Part shown: positions 1 through 9,023 of the stretch, in pieces
How the letters are laid out: every line of letters starts with the position of its first letter
How positions within the stretch are numbered: the first letter of the stretch is position 1
Position numbers and translations under genes: made by a program
Notes under the pieces: generated by a model
What the model saw: only the letters and a program-made list of their open reading frames with translations
Databases searched by the model: none
Told to the model about the DNA's origin: nothing
Source: Streptomyces sp. NBC_01497
GTDB taxonomy: Bacteria > Actinomycetota > Actinomycetes > Streptomycetales > Streptomycetaceae
Assembly: GCF_036250695.1 (NCBI RefSeq)
Contig: NZ_CP109427.1
Span: 3,844,001 to 3,908,000 of the forward strand
DNA length: 64,000 nucleotides
Direction of reading: 5' to 3'

Positions 1-1242
1 CCGCTGCGACGTCGTGGCCGCGAGCTCTGGCGGCGGCGCGGTGTGCGGGGCGGGGCGCTGGTCGTGGCGCTCACGGTCTGCGGGGCCGTCATCCTCGCCC
101 TGGTGCGCGACCAGACCGGCACGGAGGGCTTCCTCGTGGGCCTCGCCCTCGCGGTACTGCCGGTACCCGCGCTGATGGCCGTCTTCCGCTGGCTCGACCG
201 CGTCGATCCGGGCCCGTGGCGCAATCTGTTCTTCGCGTTCGCCTGGGGTTCCTGTGCCGCTGCCCTGGTGGCGATCATCGCGAACTCGTTCGCGACCGAG
301 TGGCTCGCGACCGCCACCGCCGACCCGTCCGGCGCCCAGTCCCTCGGAGCCACGGCCATAGCGCCGGTCATCGAGGAGAGCGCCAAGGGCACTGCGGTAC
401 TGCTGCTGTTCCTCTTCCGCAGACGCCATTTCACCGGCGTGGTGGACGGCGTCGTGTTCGCCGGCTTCACCGCCACCGGTTTCGCCTTCACCGAGAACAT
501 CCTCTACCTCGGCAACGCCTTCGGTGAGGACAGGACCCTCGGCGGCGGCGCGGGGCTGGCCTCGTTCACCGTGGCCACGTTCTTCGTACGGATAGTGCTC
601 TCGCCGTTCGCCCACCCGCTGTTCACCGTGCTCACCGGTATCGGCTTCGGCCTGAGCACCGTCGCGCGGGGACGACACGGGAGGCTGCTGCGGGTGGCAC
701 TGCCGCTGGCCGGCCTGTTCGGCGCCATGGGCATGCACGCCCTGTGGAACAGCTCGTCGGGCGTCTTCCCGCCGTTCGGTTTCTACCTCGTCTACGGGCT
801 GTTCATGGTGCCCGTGTTCGGCCTGGTGACGTGGGTGACGATCTGGGCGCGCCAGCGTGATCTGCGTACGGTCTCGGCGGTGCTGCCCGCGTACGTGGCG
901 GCCGGCTGGTTCGGCCCGGCCGCTCCGTACGCGCTGTCGTCGATGCGGGCGCGGACCGCGGCCCGGGACTTCGCGGGACGTACGTACGGTGCGACGGCGG
1001 CGCGGGCCGTCGCGGAGCACGGGCGGCACGCGACGGCGCTCGCGATGCTGCGCCACCAGGCGGAACAGGGCGTGTCCGTACCGGACTTCGCGGCGCGCGA
1101 GCGGGAGCTGCTGCACCGGATATGGGAACGCCGGGAGCCCGCCGGGGCCGCGCTGCTGCACGCCGCGCGGGCCACCGGCCGGGTCCCGGTGCCTCCGCCG
1201 TACCTGGACCACTGGGCGCCCAACCCCTACCGCGAGCTCTGA
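1..1242 (+). CDS. PrsW-family intramembrane metalloprotease (5' end cut by window edge)
   Basis: Polytopic membrane protein of the PrsW/CPBP-like family. From the GTG at 43 it is 399 aa, but the frame is open to base 1, so the true start is probably outside the window. Numbering from GTG 43, hydrophobic helices run from about residue 5 to 290. The family's EExxK motif is E111-E112-S-A-K115, followed by a conserved FTEN..Y helix near 147-155 and histidines in SPFAHP and MGMHALW helices, which fit zinc ligands. The last ~110 residues are a soluble charged tail. PrsW in Bacillus cleaves an anti-sigma factor; the substrate here is unknown because no sigma/anti-sigma pair is adjacent. The family call is firm, the role is inference. 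Confidence 0.88.
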   Translation, partial: PLRRRGRELWRRRGVRGGALVVALTVCGAVILALVRDQTGTEGFLVGLALAVLPVPALMAVFRWLDRVDPGPWRNLFFAFAWGSCAAALVAIIANSFATEWLATATADPSGAQSLGATAIAPVIEESAKGTAVLLLFLFRRRHFTGVVDGVVFAGFTATGFAFTENILYLGNAFGEDRTLGGGAGLASFTVATFFVRIVLSPFAHPLFTVLTGIGFGLSTVARGRHGRLLRVALPLAGLFGAMGMHALWNSSSGVFPPFGFYLVYGLFMVPVFGLVTWVTIWARQRDLRTVSAVLPAYVAAGWFGPAAPYALSSMRARTAARDFAGRTYGATAARAVAEHGRHATALAMLRHQAEQGVSVPDFAARERELLHRIWERREPAGAALLHAARATGRVPVPPPYLDHWAPNPYREL

Positions 1243-1416
1243 CCCGGCCCGACGGGAGCCCACCGGGAGCCCACCGCGGGCGAGGCGGGCGGCGGGCCGG
1301 CCGGGCGGGACGCGGCACGACCGCCTGCGTCCGGCCCGCCCCCTGCGTCACATCCGGGCGTGGGGCCCGAGGCGGACGGGTCTCACCGCACTCACGGATC
1401 TCACGGGCCGCACCGA

Positions 1417-1473
1417 CCGCACCGACCGCACCGACCGGACCGGACCGACCGCTCGGACCGCACCGACCCGCAC
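1417..1473. repeat. Short tandem repeat, 9-bp unit CACCGACCG
   Basis: Three close copies of CACCGACCG followed by degenerate copies (GGACCGACC, CGGACCGCA). They lie between the convergent PrsW-like and aldo/keto reductase genes, where I see no clear terminator hairpin. Confidence 0.6.
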
Positions 1474-1478
1474 AGGTC

Positions 1479-2423
1479 TCAGGCGGACGCGTTCGTGAGC
1501 CGGGTCATCTCGTCGTCGCTCAGGTGCAGGTCCTGCATCGCGAGGAGCGCAGGCAGCTGTTCCACGGTGCGGGCCGAGGCGATCGGCGCGACCACGGTGG
1601 GGCGCTGCGCGAGCCAGGCGAGGGCGACCGTGGCGAGTTCGGCGCCGCGCTCGTTCGCCACGGCGTCCAGCGCGGCCAGCACCTTCTGTCCCCGCTCGGT
1701 TTCCGCGTAGCCGCCCGCCCTGCCCACGCGCACGCTGTCCACGGTGGTGCCGGGCCGGTACTTGCCGGTCAGGAAGCCGGCGGCGAGAGAGAAGTAGGGC
1801 AGGACGCCGAGGCCGTTCGCCGCGGCCACGTCCTGCAGGTCGCCCTCGTAGGTGTCGCGGGAGACCAGGTTGTAGTGCGGCTGGAGCGCCACGTAGCGCG
1901 CGAGGCCCTCCCGCTCGGAGAACGCGAGCGAGGCGGTCAGCCGCTCAGGGCTGATGTTGGAGGCAGCGATCTGACGGACCTTGCCGGCCTTCACGAGCTC
2001 GTCGAGCGTCGAGATGATGTCCTCGACCGGGACGGACTCGTCGTCGAAGTGCGTGTAGTACAGGTCGATGTGGTCGGTGCCGAGCCTGCGCAGCGACTCC
2101 TCGGCGGCCGCCCTGATGGTGTCGGGCGCGAGGCCCTTGTACTCGGGGTGCGAGCCGACCTTGGTCGCGATGACCACGTCGTCGCGGTTGCCGCGCGCCG
2201 CGACCCACTGGCCGATCAGGGTCTCGGACCCGCTGCCCTTGCCGCCGTCCGCGAGCCGGCCATAGGCGTCGGCGGTGTCGACGAAGTTGCCGCCGCCCGC
2301 GAGGTACGCGTCGAGGATGGCGAAGGTGGCCTTCTCGTCGGCGCTCCAGCTGAAGACGTTGGCGCCCAGGCAGAGCGGGGACACGGACAGGTCGGAGGAA
2401 CCAAGTGTGCGTCGATCAGTCAT
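1479..2423 (-). CDS. Aldo/keto reductase
   Basis: 314-aa NADPH-dependent oxidoreductase of the AKR superfamily (TIM barrel, cytoplasmic). The catalytic tetrad is visible: D49 and Y54 in VDTADAY, K88 in ATKVG and H125 in YYTHFD. The length is normal. The C-terminal PIASART-type segment matches the phosphate-binding end of bacterial AKRs. The ATG start has a GGGGG stretch immediately upstream. It is transcribed alone; the upstream neighbour is 420 bp away. The natural substrate cannot be deduced. Confidence 0.9.
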   Translation of the reverse strand: MTDRRTLGSSDLSVSPLCLGANVFSWSADEKATFAILDAYLAGGGNFVDTADAYGRLADGGKGSGSETLIGQWVAARGNRDDVVIATKVGSHPEYKGLAPDTIRAAAEESLRRLGTDHIDLYYTHFDDESVPVEDIISTLDELVKAGKVRQIAASNISPERLTASLAFSEREGLARYVALQPHYNLVSRDTYEGDLQDVAAANGLGVLPYFSLAAGFLTGKYRPGTTVDSVRVGRAGGYAETERGQKVLAALDAVANERGAELATVALAWLAQRPTVVAPIASARTVEQLPALLAMQDLHLSDDEMTRLTNASA

Positions 2424-2846
2424 ACCCCCATTGAACAGCGCCGCACCCCGCCCGTACCGGCTGCCCCGTCCCGGGGGGCGGGCGCGGTGAAAAGCCGGCG
2501 GCTCCGGCGTCGGGGGGTGAGCGCCGGAGCCGCCGGGGTACCCGGCGGCCGGGGTTCCGGGATTCGGGGGGAAGTGCCCCGGATCCGGCTGCCGGTGGTC
2601 TGGGTGCGCGGCCGTTGGTCTGGGTGCGCGGCCGGTGCTCCGGGTGTGCTTCCTACAGGGCCGGGTCGCGCGGGGGACGGCGTGGGGACGTACGGGGAGC
2701 GGGGGAGCGGCAGTTGGACGCCCGTACGACGGCGAGGTGCGCGGGCACGGGCCGCCGAGCAGGCTGCGTGCCTGCCCCCCTGCCCCTCCCAGGTCCGCGT
2801 CGGCGGATCAGAGGCACCGGGGCAGGCGGCACGCGACGGGCCGGGG
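2424..2846. other. Intergenic stretch with a 20-bp direct repeat
   Basis: No gene I can support. It holds the upstream region of the aldo/keto reductase and the 3' side of the M23 gene. A 19-bp unit beginning TGGTCTGGGTGCGCGG occurs exactly twice, at 2596-2614 and 2616-2634. Long open frames crossing this region on either strand have no family signature and continue antisense to the real genes. Confidence 0.5.
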
Positions 2847-4775
2847 TCAGGGCTTGAGTCCGTGGTCCTCCAGCCAGGGACGGGGGTCGATCGCCGTACC
2901 GGCGGTCGTACGGACCTCCAGGTGCAGGTGCGGGCCGGTCACATTGCCGGTGGCACCGACCCTGCCGATGACGTCCCCGGTGCTGACCTTCTGGCCGACC
3001 GACACGAGCATCGAGGACTGGTGGCAGTACCAGAGCTCCTCGCCGTCGTCGAGCTTGACGACCGTGCGGTAGCCGTACGAACCGGCCCAGCCGGCCGACG
3101 TGACCGTGCCGCTGTGGACGGCCTTGATCGGCGTGCCGGTGGGGGCCGCGAAGTCGAGGCCGGTGTGGTACCCGGACGACCACAGGGGGCCGGGGTCCCC
3201 GAACTGGCCGGTGATCGTGTACGAGACGACCGGGAGGGTGTAGCTCTTGGCCAGCTCGGCGAGGCGCGCCGCCTCGGCCTTCTTCTTGGCCTCCGCCGCG
3301 GCCTTCTGCTTCGCCTCGTCCGCCTTCTTCTCCGCCGCCGCCTGCGTCTTCGCGGCCTCGGCCCGCGCGGAACGCACCGCGTCCTGCTCGGCCGCGGCCC
3401 GCTGGGCGTCGTCGGCGGCCTGCTGCTGCGCGGACGCCTGCTGGAGGATTCTCGCCCGCAGGGCCTCGCCCGCGTCCGTGTCACCGCGCTCGAAGTCGGC
3501 GGTGGTGACGCCCGCGGTGGTCAGCGGCGCGCCCGCGAGCACGGCCGCCGGCGCGGGCTTCTCGTCCGGCAGGAGCGAGCTGACGACCGGGAGCGAGGCC
3601 ACGCTCTGCGGGATGTGCTCCGCTATCGCGTCGGGCATCGATATGGACACGGGAGCCTTGCCCTGCGCCGCCGCGATCCCGCCGGCGCCCACGGCGGCGA
3701 TGACACCGACGCCGAGCACCGTGGAGCTGCGCGCGAGGGCGTTGCGCTGCTTGATGACCCGGTGCTTGCCGCGCAGCGCGGAGATCGAGGTGGCCGAACC
3801 CTCGTCCGCCGAGAACTCTCCCCAGGCGGTCTCCGCCGCGACGTCGGACGGCGTTTCCGGGAGCGGAGCGGCGGTGGCGGCGAGCCGCGCGCCGGCGGTC
3901 GGGGCGGCGTCGGTCGGGGGGTGCTCGGCCCGGGCGCTCTCGTGGAAGGCCGGGATGCCGCCGACCGCCGGGAAGGACCCGGTGTCACCGAACGCCGGGA
4001 AAGAGCCGGTGTCGTGAGCTGCCGGGAAGGAACCCGTGTCGTGGACGGCCGCGAACGATCCGGTGTCACCCACCGCCGGAAAGACGCCGGTTCCGCCGAC
4101 GACCGTGAACGACCCGGTGTCACTTACCGCCGGGAAGGAACCGGTGCCGTGGGCCGCCGCGAACGATCCGGTGTCACCCACCGCCGGGAAGGAACCCGTG
4201 TCGTGGACCGCCGCGAACGACCCCGTGTCGTGGACCGCCGGGTAGGAGCCCGTGTCGTGGACAGCCGCGAACGACCCCGTGTCGTGGACCGCCGGGTAGG
4301 AGCCCGTGTCGTGGACCGCCGGAAAGGTCCCGGTGCCGCCGGCCGGGCCGTCGCCGTACGGCTCGTATCCGTATCCGTGGTCCTGGCCCTGACCCTGGCC
4401 GTACTGAGCCTGTCGGTACCGGCCCTGGGCCTGGTCGCCGTACTGGCCACCCTGCGCGTACGGGCCCTGGCCGTACTGACCTTGGGCGTACTGGCCCTGG
4501 CCGTTTCCGTCGCCGTACGCGTGCGAGGCGGTGTCGTAGCCGTCGAACCCGGCGTCACGACCGCTCCGGCCGGCCTGACCGGGCCGATCGGCCTGCGGGA
4601 CGTGTGCGCCGTACGCGTCGTGGGAACCCTGGGGGGAGTAGCCGGTGCCGTAAGGCCCGTTCCCATAAGGGGCGTTGAAAGGAGCCTCATGGCTGAAGGA
4701 CTGGGTGCCGCCGAGCGGGCCGAGCGAGGGTGGGGTTTCGAACGGGGCTGCCGGGGCAGGCTTGTTGGACGCCAC
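2847..4775 (-). CDS. Membrane-anchored M23 (LytM-type) peptidase with nonapeptide repeats
   Basis: 642-aa probable peptidoglycan endopeptidase. The GTG start at 4775 is chosen because AAGGAAAGGAG sits nine bases upstream and a riboswitch precedes it. Order: Gly/Tyr/Gln-rich N-terminus (1-147), 14 tandem copies of TGSFPAVHD-like nonapeptides (148-273), acidic linker, basic stop and one hydrophobic helix (about 352-372), Ala/Lys/Glu-rich coiled coil (about 433-511), then the M23 domain (about 520-636). Zinc and catalytic residues are present: H537 and D541 (HTGLD), H585, H616 and H618 (HLHLE). The topology suggests N-terminus inside and peptidase outside. Family knowledge: Streptomyces cell-wall hydrolases are often under c-di-AMP riboswitch control, which fits here. 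The cytoplasmic repeat domain has no known role that I recognise. Confidence 0.92.
   Translation of the reverse strand: MASNKPAPAAPFETPPSLGPLGGTQSFSHEAPFNAPYGNGPYGTGYSPQGSHDAYGAHVPQADRPGQAGRSGRDAGFDGYDTASHAYGDGNGQGQYAQGQYGQGPYAQGGQYGDQAQGRYRQAQYGQGQGQDHGYGYEPYGDGPAGGTGTFPAVHDTGSYPAVHDTGSFAAVHDTGSYPAVHDTGSFAAVHDTGSFPAVGDTGSFAAAHGTGSFPAVSDTGSFTVVGGTGVFPAVGDTGSFAAVHDTGSFPAAHDTGSFPAFGDTGSFPAVGGIPAFHESARAEHPPTDAAPTAGARLAATAAPLPETPSDVAAETAWGEFSADEGSATSISALRGKHRVIKQRNALARSSTVLGVGVIAAVGAGGIAAAQGKAPVSISMPDAIAEHIPQSVASLPVVSSLLPDEKPAPAAVLAGAPLTTAGVTTADFERGDTDAGEALRARILQQASAQQQAADDAQRAAAEQDAVRSARAEAAKTQAAAEKKADEAKQKAAAEAKKKAEAARLAELAKSYTLPVVSYTITGQFGDPGPLWSSGYHTGLDFAAPTGTPIKAVHSGTVTSAGWAGSYGYRTVVKLDDGEELWYCHQSSMLVSVGQKVSTGDVIGRVGATGNVTGPHLHLEVRTTAGTAIDPRPWLEDHGLKP
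3957..4334 (-). repeat. 14 x 27-bp coding repeats (nonapeptide TGSFPAVHD)
   Basis: In-frame tandem array encoding residues 148-273 of the M23 peptidase. Each unit is nine residues, T-G-[SVT]-[FY]-[PAT]-[AV]-[VAF]-[HGS]-[DG]. Several neighbouring units alternate FPAV/FAAV or YPAV/FAAV, suggesting expansion by duplicating pairs of units. Confidence 0.95.
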
Positions 4776-4796
4776 GGGGGCGTGCTCCTTTCCTTC

Positions 4797-4930
4797 CTTC
4801 TCGCCTACCGGGTTAGCTGACGGGTTCGGAGCAGGAAGGTCTCCTACGGGTGCGCCCAGCTGCCGACAGGCAGCAAGTAACGCCCGATTCACCCCAATTG
4901 TTGGTTCCCCGGTTTCCTTGCGGAATTCGG
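4797..4930 (-). promoter_or_regulatory. ydaO/yuaA-type c-di-AMP riboswitch
   Basis: Read on the minus strand, the leader of the M23 gene contains the conserved blocks of the ydaO class in order: AAACCGGGGAACCAACA, then GGGTGAATC, and about 75 bases later CCGAACCCGTCAGCTAACC followed by GGTAGGCG. It ends just before the AAGGAAAGGAG ribosome site. In Streptomyces this class precedes rpf and M23/NlpC cell-wall hydrolase genes and turns expression off when c-di-AMP is high. The boundaries are approximate. Confidence 0.9.
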
Positions 4931-5429
4931 CGCACGCGCACGGCGCCATCTCTGACGACGGCTGGGACGACCGCGCTGCGTTATCGAACGTTAATAGAGA
5001 CCTGCCCGTTATTCCAAGCTGTTCCCGATGATCGTTAACGACTTCGCATCGGATCAACCGGGACAGATGCTGGCGCAACCGGGCGAGTTGACCGCACTTC
5101 GGTGACACGGACGGACACGCGCGATGTCCACGATGCGGTGCGGGCCCGCCGGTGCCCCCGCCATCGGCGAGCGGAGTGCTCGCAACCGGGCACCCACAGT
5201 GACGAAACACCGAGGGGCGATCGGGAGCCCGAGCAGGCACACCTGCGGACGGACGATCGGACGGACCCACCGAGCGGACCCATCGGGCGGACCGGCGGAC
5301 CGGGCCGCGCGTCTGAGCCCCTCGCCCGGGCCCCTCTCGTTCCCTCGCACCCTTGCCCCGCGTACGCACGGCATCACCGAGGCGGTCCACGGCGTACGGC
5401 AGGCCCGCGCCCCGCAGCGCTCACAACGC
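4931..5429. other. Upstream region of the M23 gene; no gene seen
   Basis: Contains an AT-richer patch (4978-5045) likely to hold the M23 promoter, including the palindrome TCGTTAACGA at 5032-5041 and an AACGTTAAT segment at 4987-4995. The rest, toward the phosphatase gene, is GC-rich with short GGACCCACCGAGCGG-like imperfect repeats and no supportable reading frame. Confidence 0.45.
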
Positions 5430-6668
5430 TCACAACGGCGGGACGACGTGCATGATCCTGCGTCGTTCCGGCTGCCGGTCCCCCGGCCTGTTCACCGCGA
5501 GGAGCGCCATGTCGTCGTTGGAGCCGCCCCCGGTGTGCACGCGTACGTCCCCGACGACCGCGTCGAGCAGTTCCTCCGGCCCGGGGAAGATCCGGCCGCT
5601 CAGCCGCTTCGCCGGTTCGTAGAAGACACCGTCCTTGTCCCGCGCCTCCGACAGGCCGTCCGTGTAGAACAGCAGCGTGGAGCCCGCCGGGTACGGGCGG
5701 GTGTCGGCCCGGTCCGGCCACGCGCCCAGCTCCGACATCCCGAGCGGCAGCGCGAACTGCCCCGGCTCCAGTGTCGTCACGAGGCCGGCGGGAGCCAGCA
5801 GCATCGGCTCGGGGTGACCGCGGTTGACCAGCCGTACGACCCCTTCGCCCCGGGGGATCTCGGCCAGCACCGCCGTCGTGAACGCCTCCCCCTCGTCCGT
5901 CTCGGACCGCCGGGTGCCCTCCCTCGTCAGGGCGCGGTCGAGGCGGTGCGCCACGCCCTCCAGCGTGCGCTCCTGCTCCGCCGCCTCCCGGAACGCGCCG
6001 ATCAGCACGGCCACCGTCCCCACGGCTTGCATGCCCTTGCCCCGCACGTCACCGACGATCAGCCGGACACCGTGGGGGGTGTCCTGCACCGCGAAGAGGT
6101 CGCCGCCGATGAACGCGTCCTCCTGTGCCGCCTCGTACCGTGCGGCGATGTGCAGCCCCCCGATCCGCTCCGCGGGCTGGGGCAGCACCGCGCGCTGCGC
6201 CGTCTCCGCGATGATGCGCGCGGACGCGAGGCGCTCGCCGCTGCGGCGCACGATGCGGTTGATGCCGAGGGCGAGCGCCGAGACGGTCACCACGGTGATC
6301 AGGTCGCCGACCGCCTCGACCCGGCCGATGGTGCCGTCCTGGATCCGCAGCAGCGCCTCGGTGGCGATCGCGACGAGCGCGATGATCGCGGTGCCGACGA
6401 GGCTGAAGAACGGCGCCGCGACCATCGGGGCGGCCGCGAAGAACGGGGACGCGGTGAAGCGGGTCGGCGTGACCGTGTCGAAGACGACGCCCACGAAGAT
6501 CACGACAAGCGGCAGCCAGAACCGGAACCTGCTCGGCCGCGGATTCGGGGTCTCCTCGCCCCGGACCGGCTCGCCGTCGCGGCGGGAGACCCAGTCGCGC
6601 GCGATGCGGACGCCGCGCGGACGCGTCATGACCCGGCCGCTACGCCCGTCGCGCCCCGTCTTCGCCAC
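5430..6668 (-). CDS. Membrane SpoIIE/RsbU-type PP2C serine phosphatase
   Basis: 412-aa protein phosphatase. The GTG start at 6668 has AGGAGAGAG seven bases upstream; an ATG at 6629 is possible but has no ribosome site. About four hydrophobic segments (roughly 50-160) anchor it. The C-terminal PP2C-like domain carries GGDLF, GDVRGKG, NRGHPEP and FYTDGLSEARD, the metal-binding and catalytic motifs of the SpoIIE family. Such enzymes dephosphorylate anti-anti-sigma factors in partner-switching cascades. No sensor (PAS/GAF) or kinase domain is fused and no partner gene is adjacent, so the signal may come through the membrane segments. The function is inference from family. Confidence 0.9.
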   Translation of the reverse strand: MAKTGRDGRSGRVMTRPRGVRIARDWVSRRDGEPVRGEETPNPRPSRFRFWLPLVVIFVGVVFDTVTPTRFTASPFFAAAPMVAAPFFSLVGTAIIALVAIATEALLRIQDGTIGRVEAVGDLITVVTVSALALGINRIVRRSGERLASARIIAETAQRAVLPQPAERIGGLHIAARYEAAQEDAFIGGDLFAVQDTPHGVRLIVGDVRGKGMQAVGTVAVLIGAFREAAEQERTLEGVAHRLDRALTREGTRRSETDEGEAFTTAVLAEIPRGEGVVRLVNRGHPEPMLLAPAGLVTTLEPGQFALPLGMSELGAWPDRADTRPYPAGSTLLFYTDGLSEARDKDGVFYEPAKRLSGRIFPGPEELLDAVVGDVRVHTGGGSNDDMALLAVNRPGDRQPERRRIMHVVPPL

Positions 6669-7016
6669 CAGTGGTCTCTCTCCTGCCGGTCTCCTCGCCA
6701 AGGCTGCGGACGGTACCGCGCTCCTCCCAGGCTGACCGCCGTGGCGCCCGGCGGCTAATCGCCATCGACCGACTGGCCTACCGCCCCGCCCCCGTCCGGA
6801 CCCCCGCCCAGGGCCCGGGGGACACGCGTGCACCGCCGTCCGGCTCCGTCGCGGCGGCCGGACCGCGCGCGTGGGCACCTTGCCACGACGGTACGCGCAC
6901 GAAGGGTGAACCCGCCCCGGGAAGTTGACGGTACCGCCTCCGGGACCGGGCCCCCGCGGCCGGTCACCTCCCTCCGCACCGCACGCCCGGTCCGTCCTCC
7001 CGGGTGCGACGCGGTC
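6669..7016. other. Intergenic stretch, nothing recognised
   Basis: Lies between the start of the phosphatase gene and the end of the ABC permease gene. It should hold the phosphatase promoter. No RNA gene or strong hairpin is seen. Confidence 0.3.
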
Positions 7017-7715
7017 TCAGACGGTCAGGCGCCGGATGGTGGCGAACCCGCCGGCCAGCATGACGACGACAGCCACGGCGAGGACGGCGGTGACACCGGT
7101 GGCCGTGATGGTGGCGAAGAAGCGGCCGATACCCGTCCAGCCGTGCATCCACGTGGCGATGACCGCGACCAGTGCCAGCACGCCCAGTTGCGTCCCGCCG
7201 AAGATCGTGACGCCGAGCAGCCCGGCGCGGCGGAAGACCAGGCCGTACCACGTCCCGTAGACGAACATCAGGACGAACGTGATCGTTCCCGTGAGCCACG
7301 ACAGGTACCAGGGCCCGTCGAGGAGGTAGGGAACACGGAAGTAGGCCATGTCCATGCCCCAGCCGCCGGTCGCCCGTTCGACGATCTGGCCGATGGCGAG
7401 GACGAACCCGAAGCACACGGCCAGGGCCACGGCCAGCGAGCCGGCACCGAGGAAGTACGTACGACGGCTGACTCCGAGGGAAAGGGCGAACGGCAGCGCG
7501 CGCGACACGGACTGGGCGCCCACGGAGAACACGACGATGAAGACCGCGGCCAGGCCCCCGACCCAGCGGTGGCTCGCGTCACCGGCCGGGGTGAGTTCGA
7601 GGACCACCACGTCGAGGACGAAACCGAAAGCCGCCCACGCCCAGGGCAGTACGAGGTAGTTGACGCGGTCCAGGAGGAGATAGCGGACGACCGTGACGAT
7701 GGAGGTGGGGCGCAT
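7017..7715 (-). CDS. ABC transporter permease (GntR/YtrA-linked)
   Basis: 232-aa integral membrane protein with about six hydrophobic helices. Its ATG overlaps the stop of the upstream ATPase gene (TGATG), so the two are translationally coupled. It is the membrane partner of the ATPase in a three-gene operon led by a GntR-type repressor. This layout is typical of YtrA-family operons that export or sense cell-envelope-active compounds. The substrate is unknown. The long upstream extension of this frame is antisense or out-of-frame DNA and not coding. Confidence 0.82.
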   Translation of the reverse strand: MRPTSIVTVVRYLLLDRVNYLVLPWAWAAFGFVLDVVVLELTPAGDASHRWVGGLAAVFIVVFSVGAQSVSRALPFALSLGVSRRTYFLGAGSLAVALAVCFGFVLAIGQIVERATGGWGMDMAYFRVPYLLDGPWYLSWLTGTITFVLMFVYGTWYGLVFRRAGLLGVTIFGGTQLGVLALVAVIATWMHGWTGIGRFFATITATGVTAVLAVAVVVMLAGGFATIRRLTV

Positions 7716-8614
7716 CAGGAAGCCCTCGCTGCCGTGAGTGCGGACTGCTCGTGGTCCTCGGCCGCGTGGACCGCGAGCTGCTGGAGGGTGACCCCCTCCA
7801 GCCGAAGGCGCAGGTGGTCGGCGAGCTCCTGGTCGCGGGTGTCGAGCCGGCCGACCATCACCGCCTTGGTCTGCGCGCCCAGCGTGCGCCGGCTCAGCGT
7901 CCTGCGGCCCGCGGTGAACCGGTCCACACCGGCGGTCGGCCCGGTGACGAGCGTGGCGGTGCCGCGCAGGTCGTCGGTGGGCGCGTCGAGGACGAGCCGG
8001 CCGTGGTCGATGACCAGGACCCGGTCGAGGAGCTCGGCCGCCTCGTCGATGAGGTGGGTCGACAGGACGATGCACCGCGGGTGGGCGGTGTAGTCGGCCA
8101 GCAGCTGGTCGTAGAAGAACGTGCGGGCGACCGCGTCGAGGCCCGCGTACGGCTCGTCGAACAGGGTGAGCTCGGCGCGTGCGGCGAGCCCGATGACGAT
8201 GCCGAGCGCGGTGCGCATGCCGCGCGACAGCTTCTTGATCGGTCGGGCCGGCGGCAGCTCGTACGCGTCGAGCAGCGTGCCGGCCAGGCCGGCGTCCCAG
8301 TTCGGGTACAGCAGCGAAGCCGCCGCGATCGCGTGCCGGACCCGCAGGTCGGGGTACGTCTGGTCCTCCCGTACGAGGATCATCCGGCGCAGCACCGCGT
8401 CGTTCTCCAGCGGCTCGGCCCCGAACACGTGCACGCGCCCGGCGGTGGCGAACTCCTGGCCGGCCAGGATGCGCAGCAGCGTGCTCTTCCCGGCGCCGTT
8501 GCGGCCCAGCAGCCCCGCGATGCACGGCGTGTCGATCTCGAAGGTGACACCGGCCAGCGCCTGATGGCCGCCGTAGCGCCGCTCGACCCCGGATACCGCG
8601 ACGGCCCTTGTCAT
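7715..8614 (-). CDS. ABC transporter ATP-binding protein
   Basis: 299-aa ATPase. Walker A is GRNGAGKST (37-45), the signature is LSRGM (129-133, a relaxed LSGGQ), and Walker B is LTLFDEP (149-155) followed by a D-loop AGLD. The start ATG overlaps the stop of the GntR gene by four bases (ATGA). The last ~80 residues form an extra C-terminal domain like those of drug/lantibiotic-type export ATPases. It supplies energy to the permease encoded immediately downstream. Confidence 0.9.
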   Translation of the reverse strand: MTRAVAVSGVERRYGGHQALAGVTFEIDTPCIAGLLGRNGAGKSTLLRILAGQEFATAGRVHVFGAEPLENDAVLRRMILVREDQTYPDLRVRHAIAAASLLYPNWDAGLAGTLLDAYELPPARPIKKLSRGMRTALGIVIGLAARAELTLFDEPYAGLDAVARTFFYDQLLADYTAHPRCIVLSTHLIDEAAELLDRVLVIDHGRLVLDAPTDDLRGTATLVTGPTAGVDRFTAGRRTLSRRTLGAQTKAVMVGRLDTRDQELADHLRLRLEGVTLQQLAVHAAEDHEQSALTAARAS

Positions 8615-9006
8615 GCTCTTCCCCCCGTGGTCACTTCGGCCGAGGCCAGTTCCTCGCGCAGCAGGCCCGACAGTTCGTCCAGCCCGATCCCGAGCCGCAC
8701 TGCCTCGACCACCAGCGGCCGCACGTAGCGGTCGGCGAAGCGGCGCCGCCGGGCCTGCACCAACTGCTCCCGGGCGCCCCTCGCGACGAACATCCCGACG
8801 CCCCGCCGCTTCTCCACCAGGCCCTCGTCCACGAGCACGGTGAGGCTGCGTGCCGCCGTGGCCGGGTTGACCCGGTAGTACGCCGCGAGTTCATTGCTGG
8901 ACGCGAGGCGCTCGCCCTCGCCCACCGTGCCGTCGGCGATCTGGTCCGTCAGCTCGGCGGCGATCTGGGCGAAGATCGGCCCCCCGTCATCGGCTAGTGG
9001 CATCAT
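8611..9006 (-). CDS. GntR-family transcriptional regulator (YtrA subfamily)
   Basis: 131-aa repressor: N-terminal winged HTH (PIFAQIAAELTDQIADG...LASSNELAAYYRVNPATAARSL) and a short C-terminal helical dimerisation tail instead of a ligand domain, as in YtrA. Two adjacent ATGs (9006 and 9003) follow GGAGGA very closely; the second gives slightly better spacing. An in-frame extension upstream to 9189 lacks a ribosome site and would run through the operator palindrome. It heads the operon with the ATPase and permease and probably represses it. Confidence 0.88.
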   Translation of the reverse strand: MMPLADDGGPIFAQIAAELTDQIADGTVGEGERLASSNELAAYYRVNPATAARSLTVLVDEGLVEKRRGVGMFVARGAREQLVQARRRRFADRYVRPLVVEAVRLGIGLDELSGLLREELASAEVTTGGRA

Positions 9007-9023
9007 TCCTCCATTGCTCAGCT

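Noticed and set aside
4036..4245. Small plus-strand frame with repeated VSPTAGKEPV
   Set aside because: Antisense image of the nonapeptide-repeat array.
1122..4820. Plus-strand open frame of 1232 codons
   Set aside because: It lies antisense to the aldo/keto reductase and M23 peptidase genes, is a by-product of high GC, and has no domain or ribosome site.
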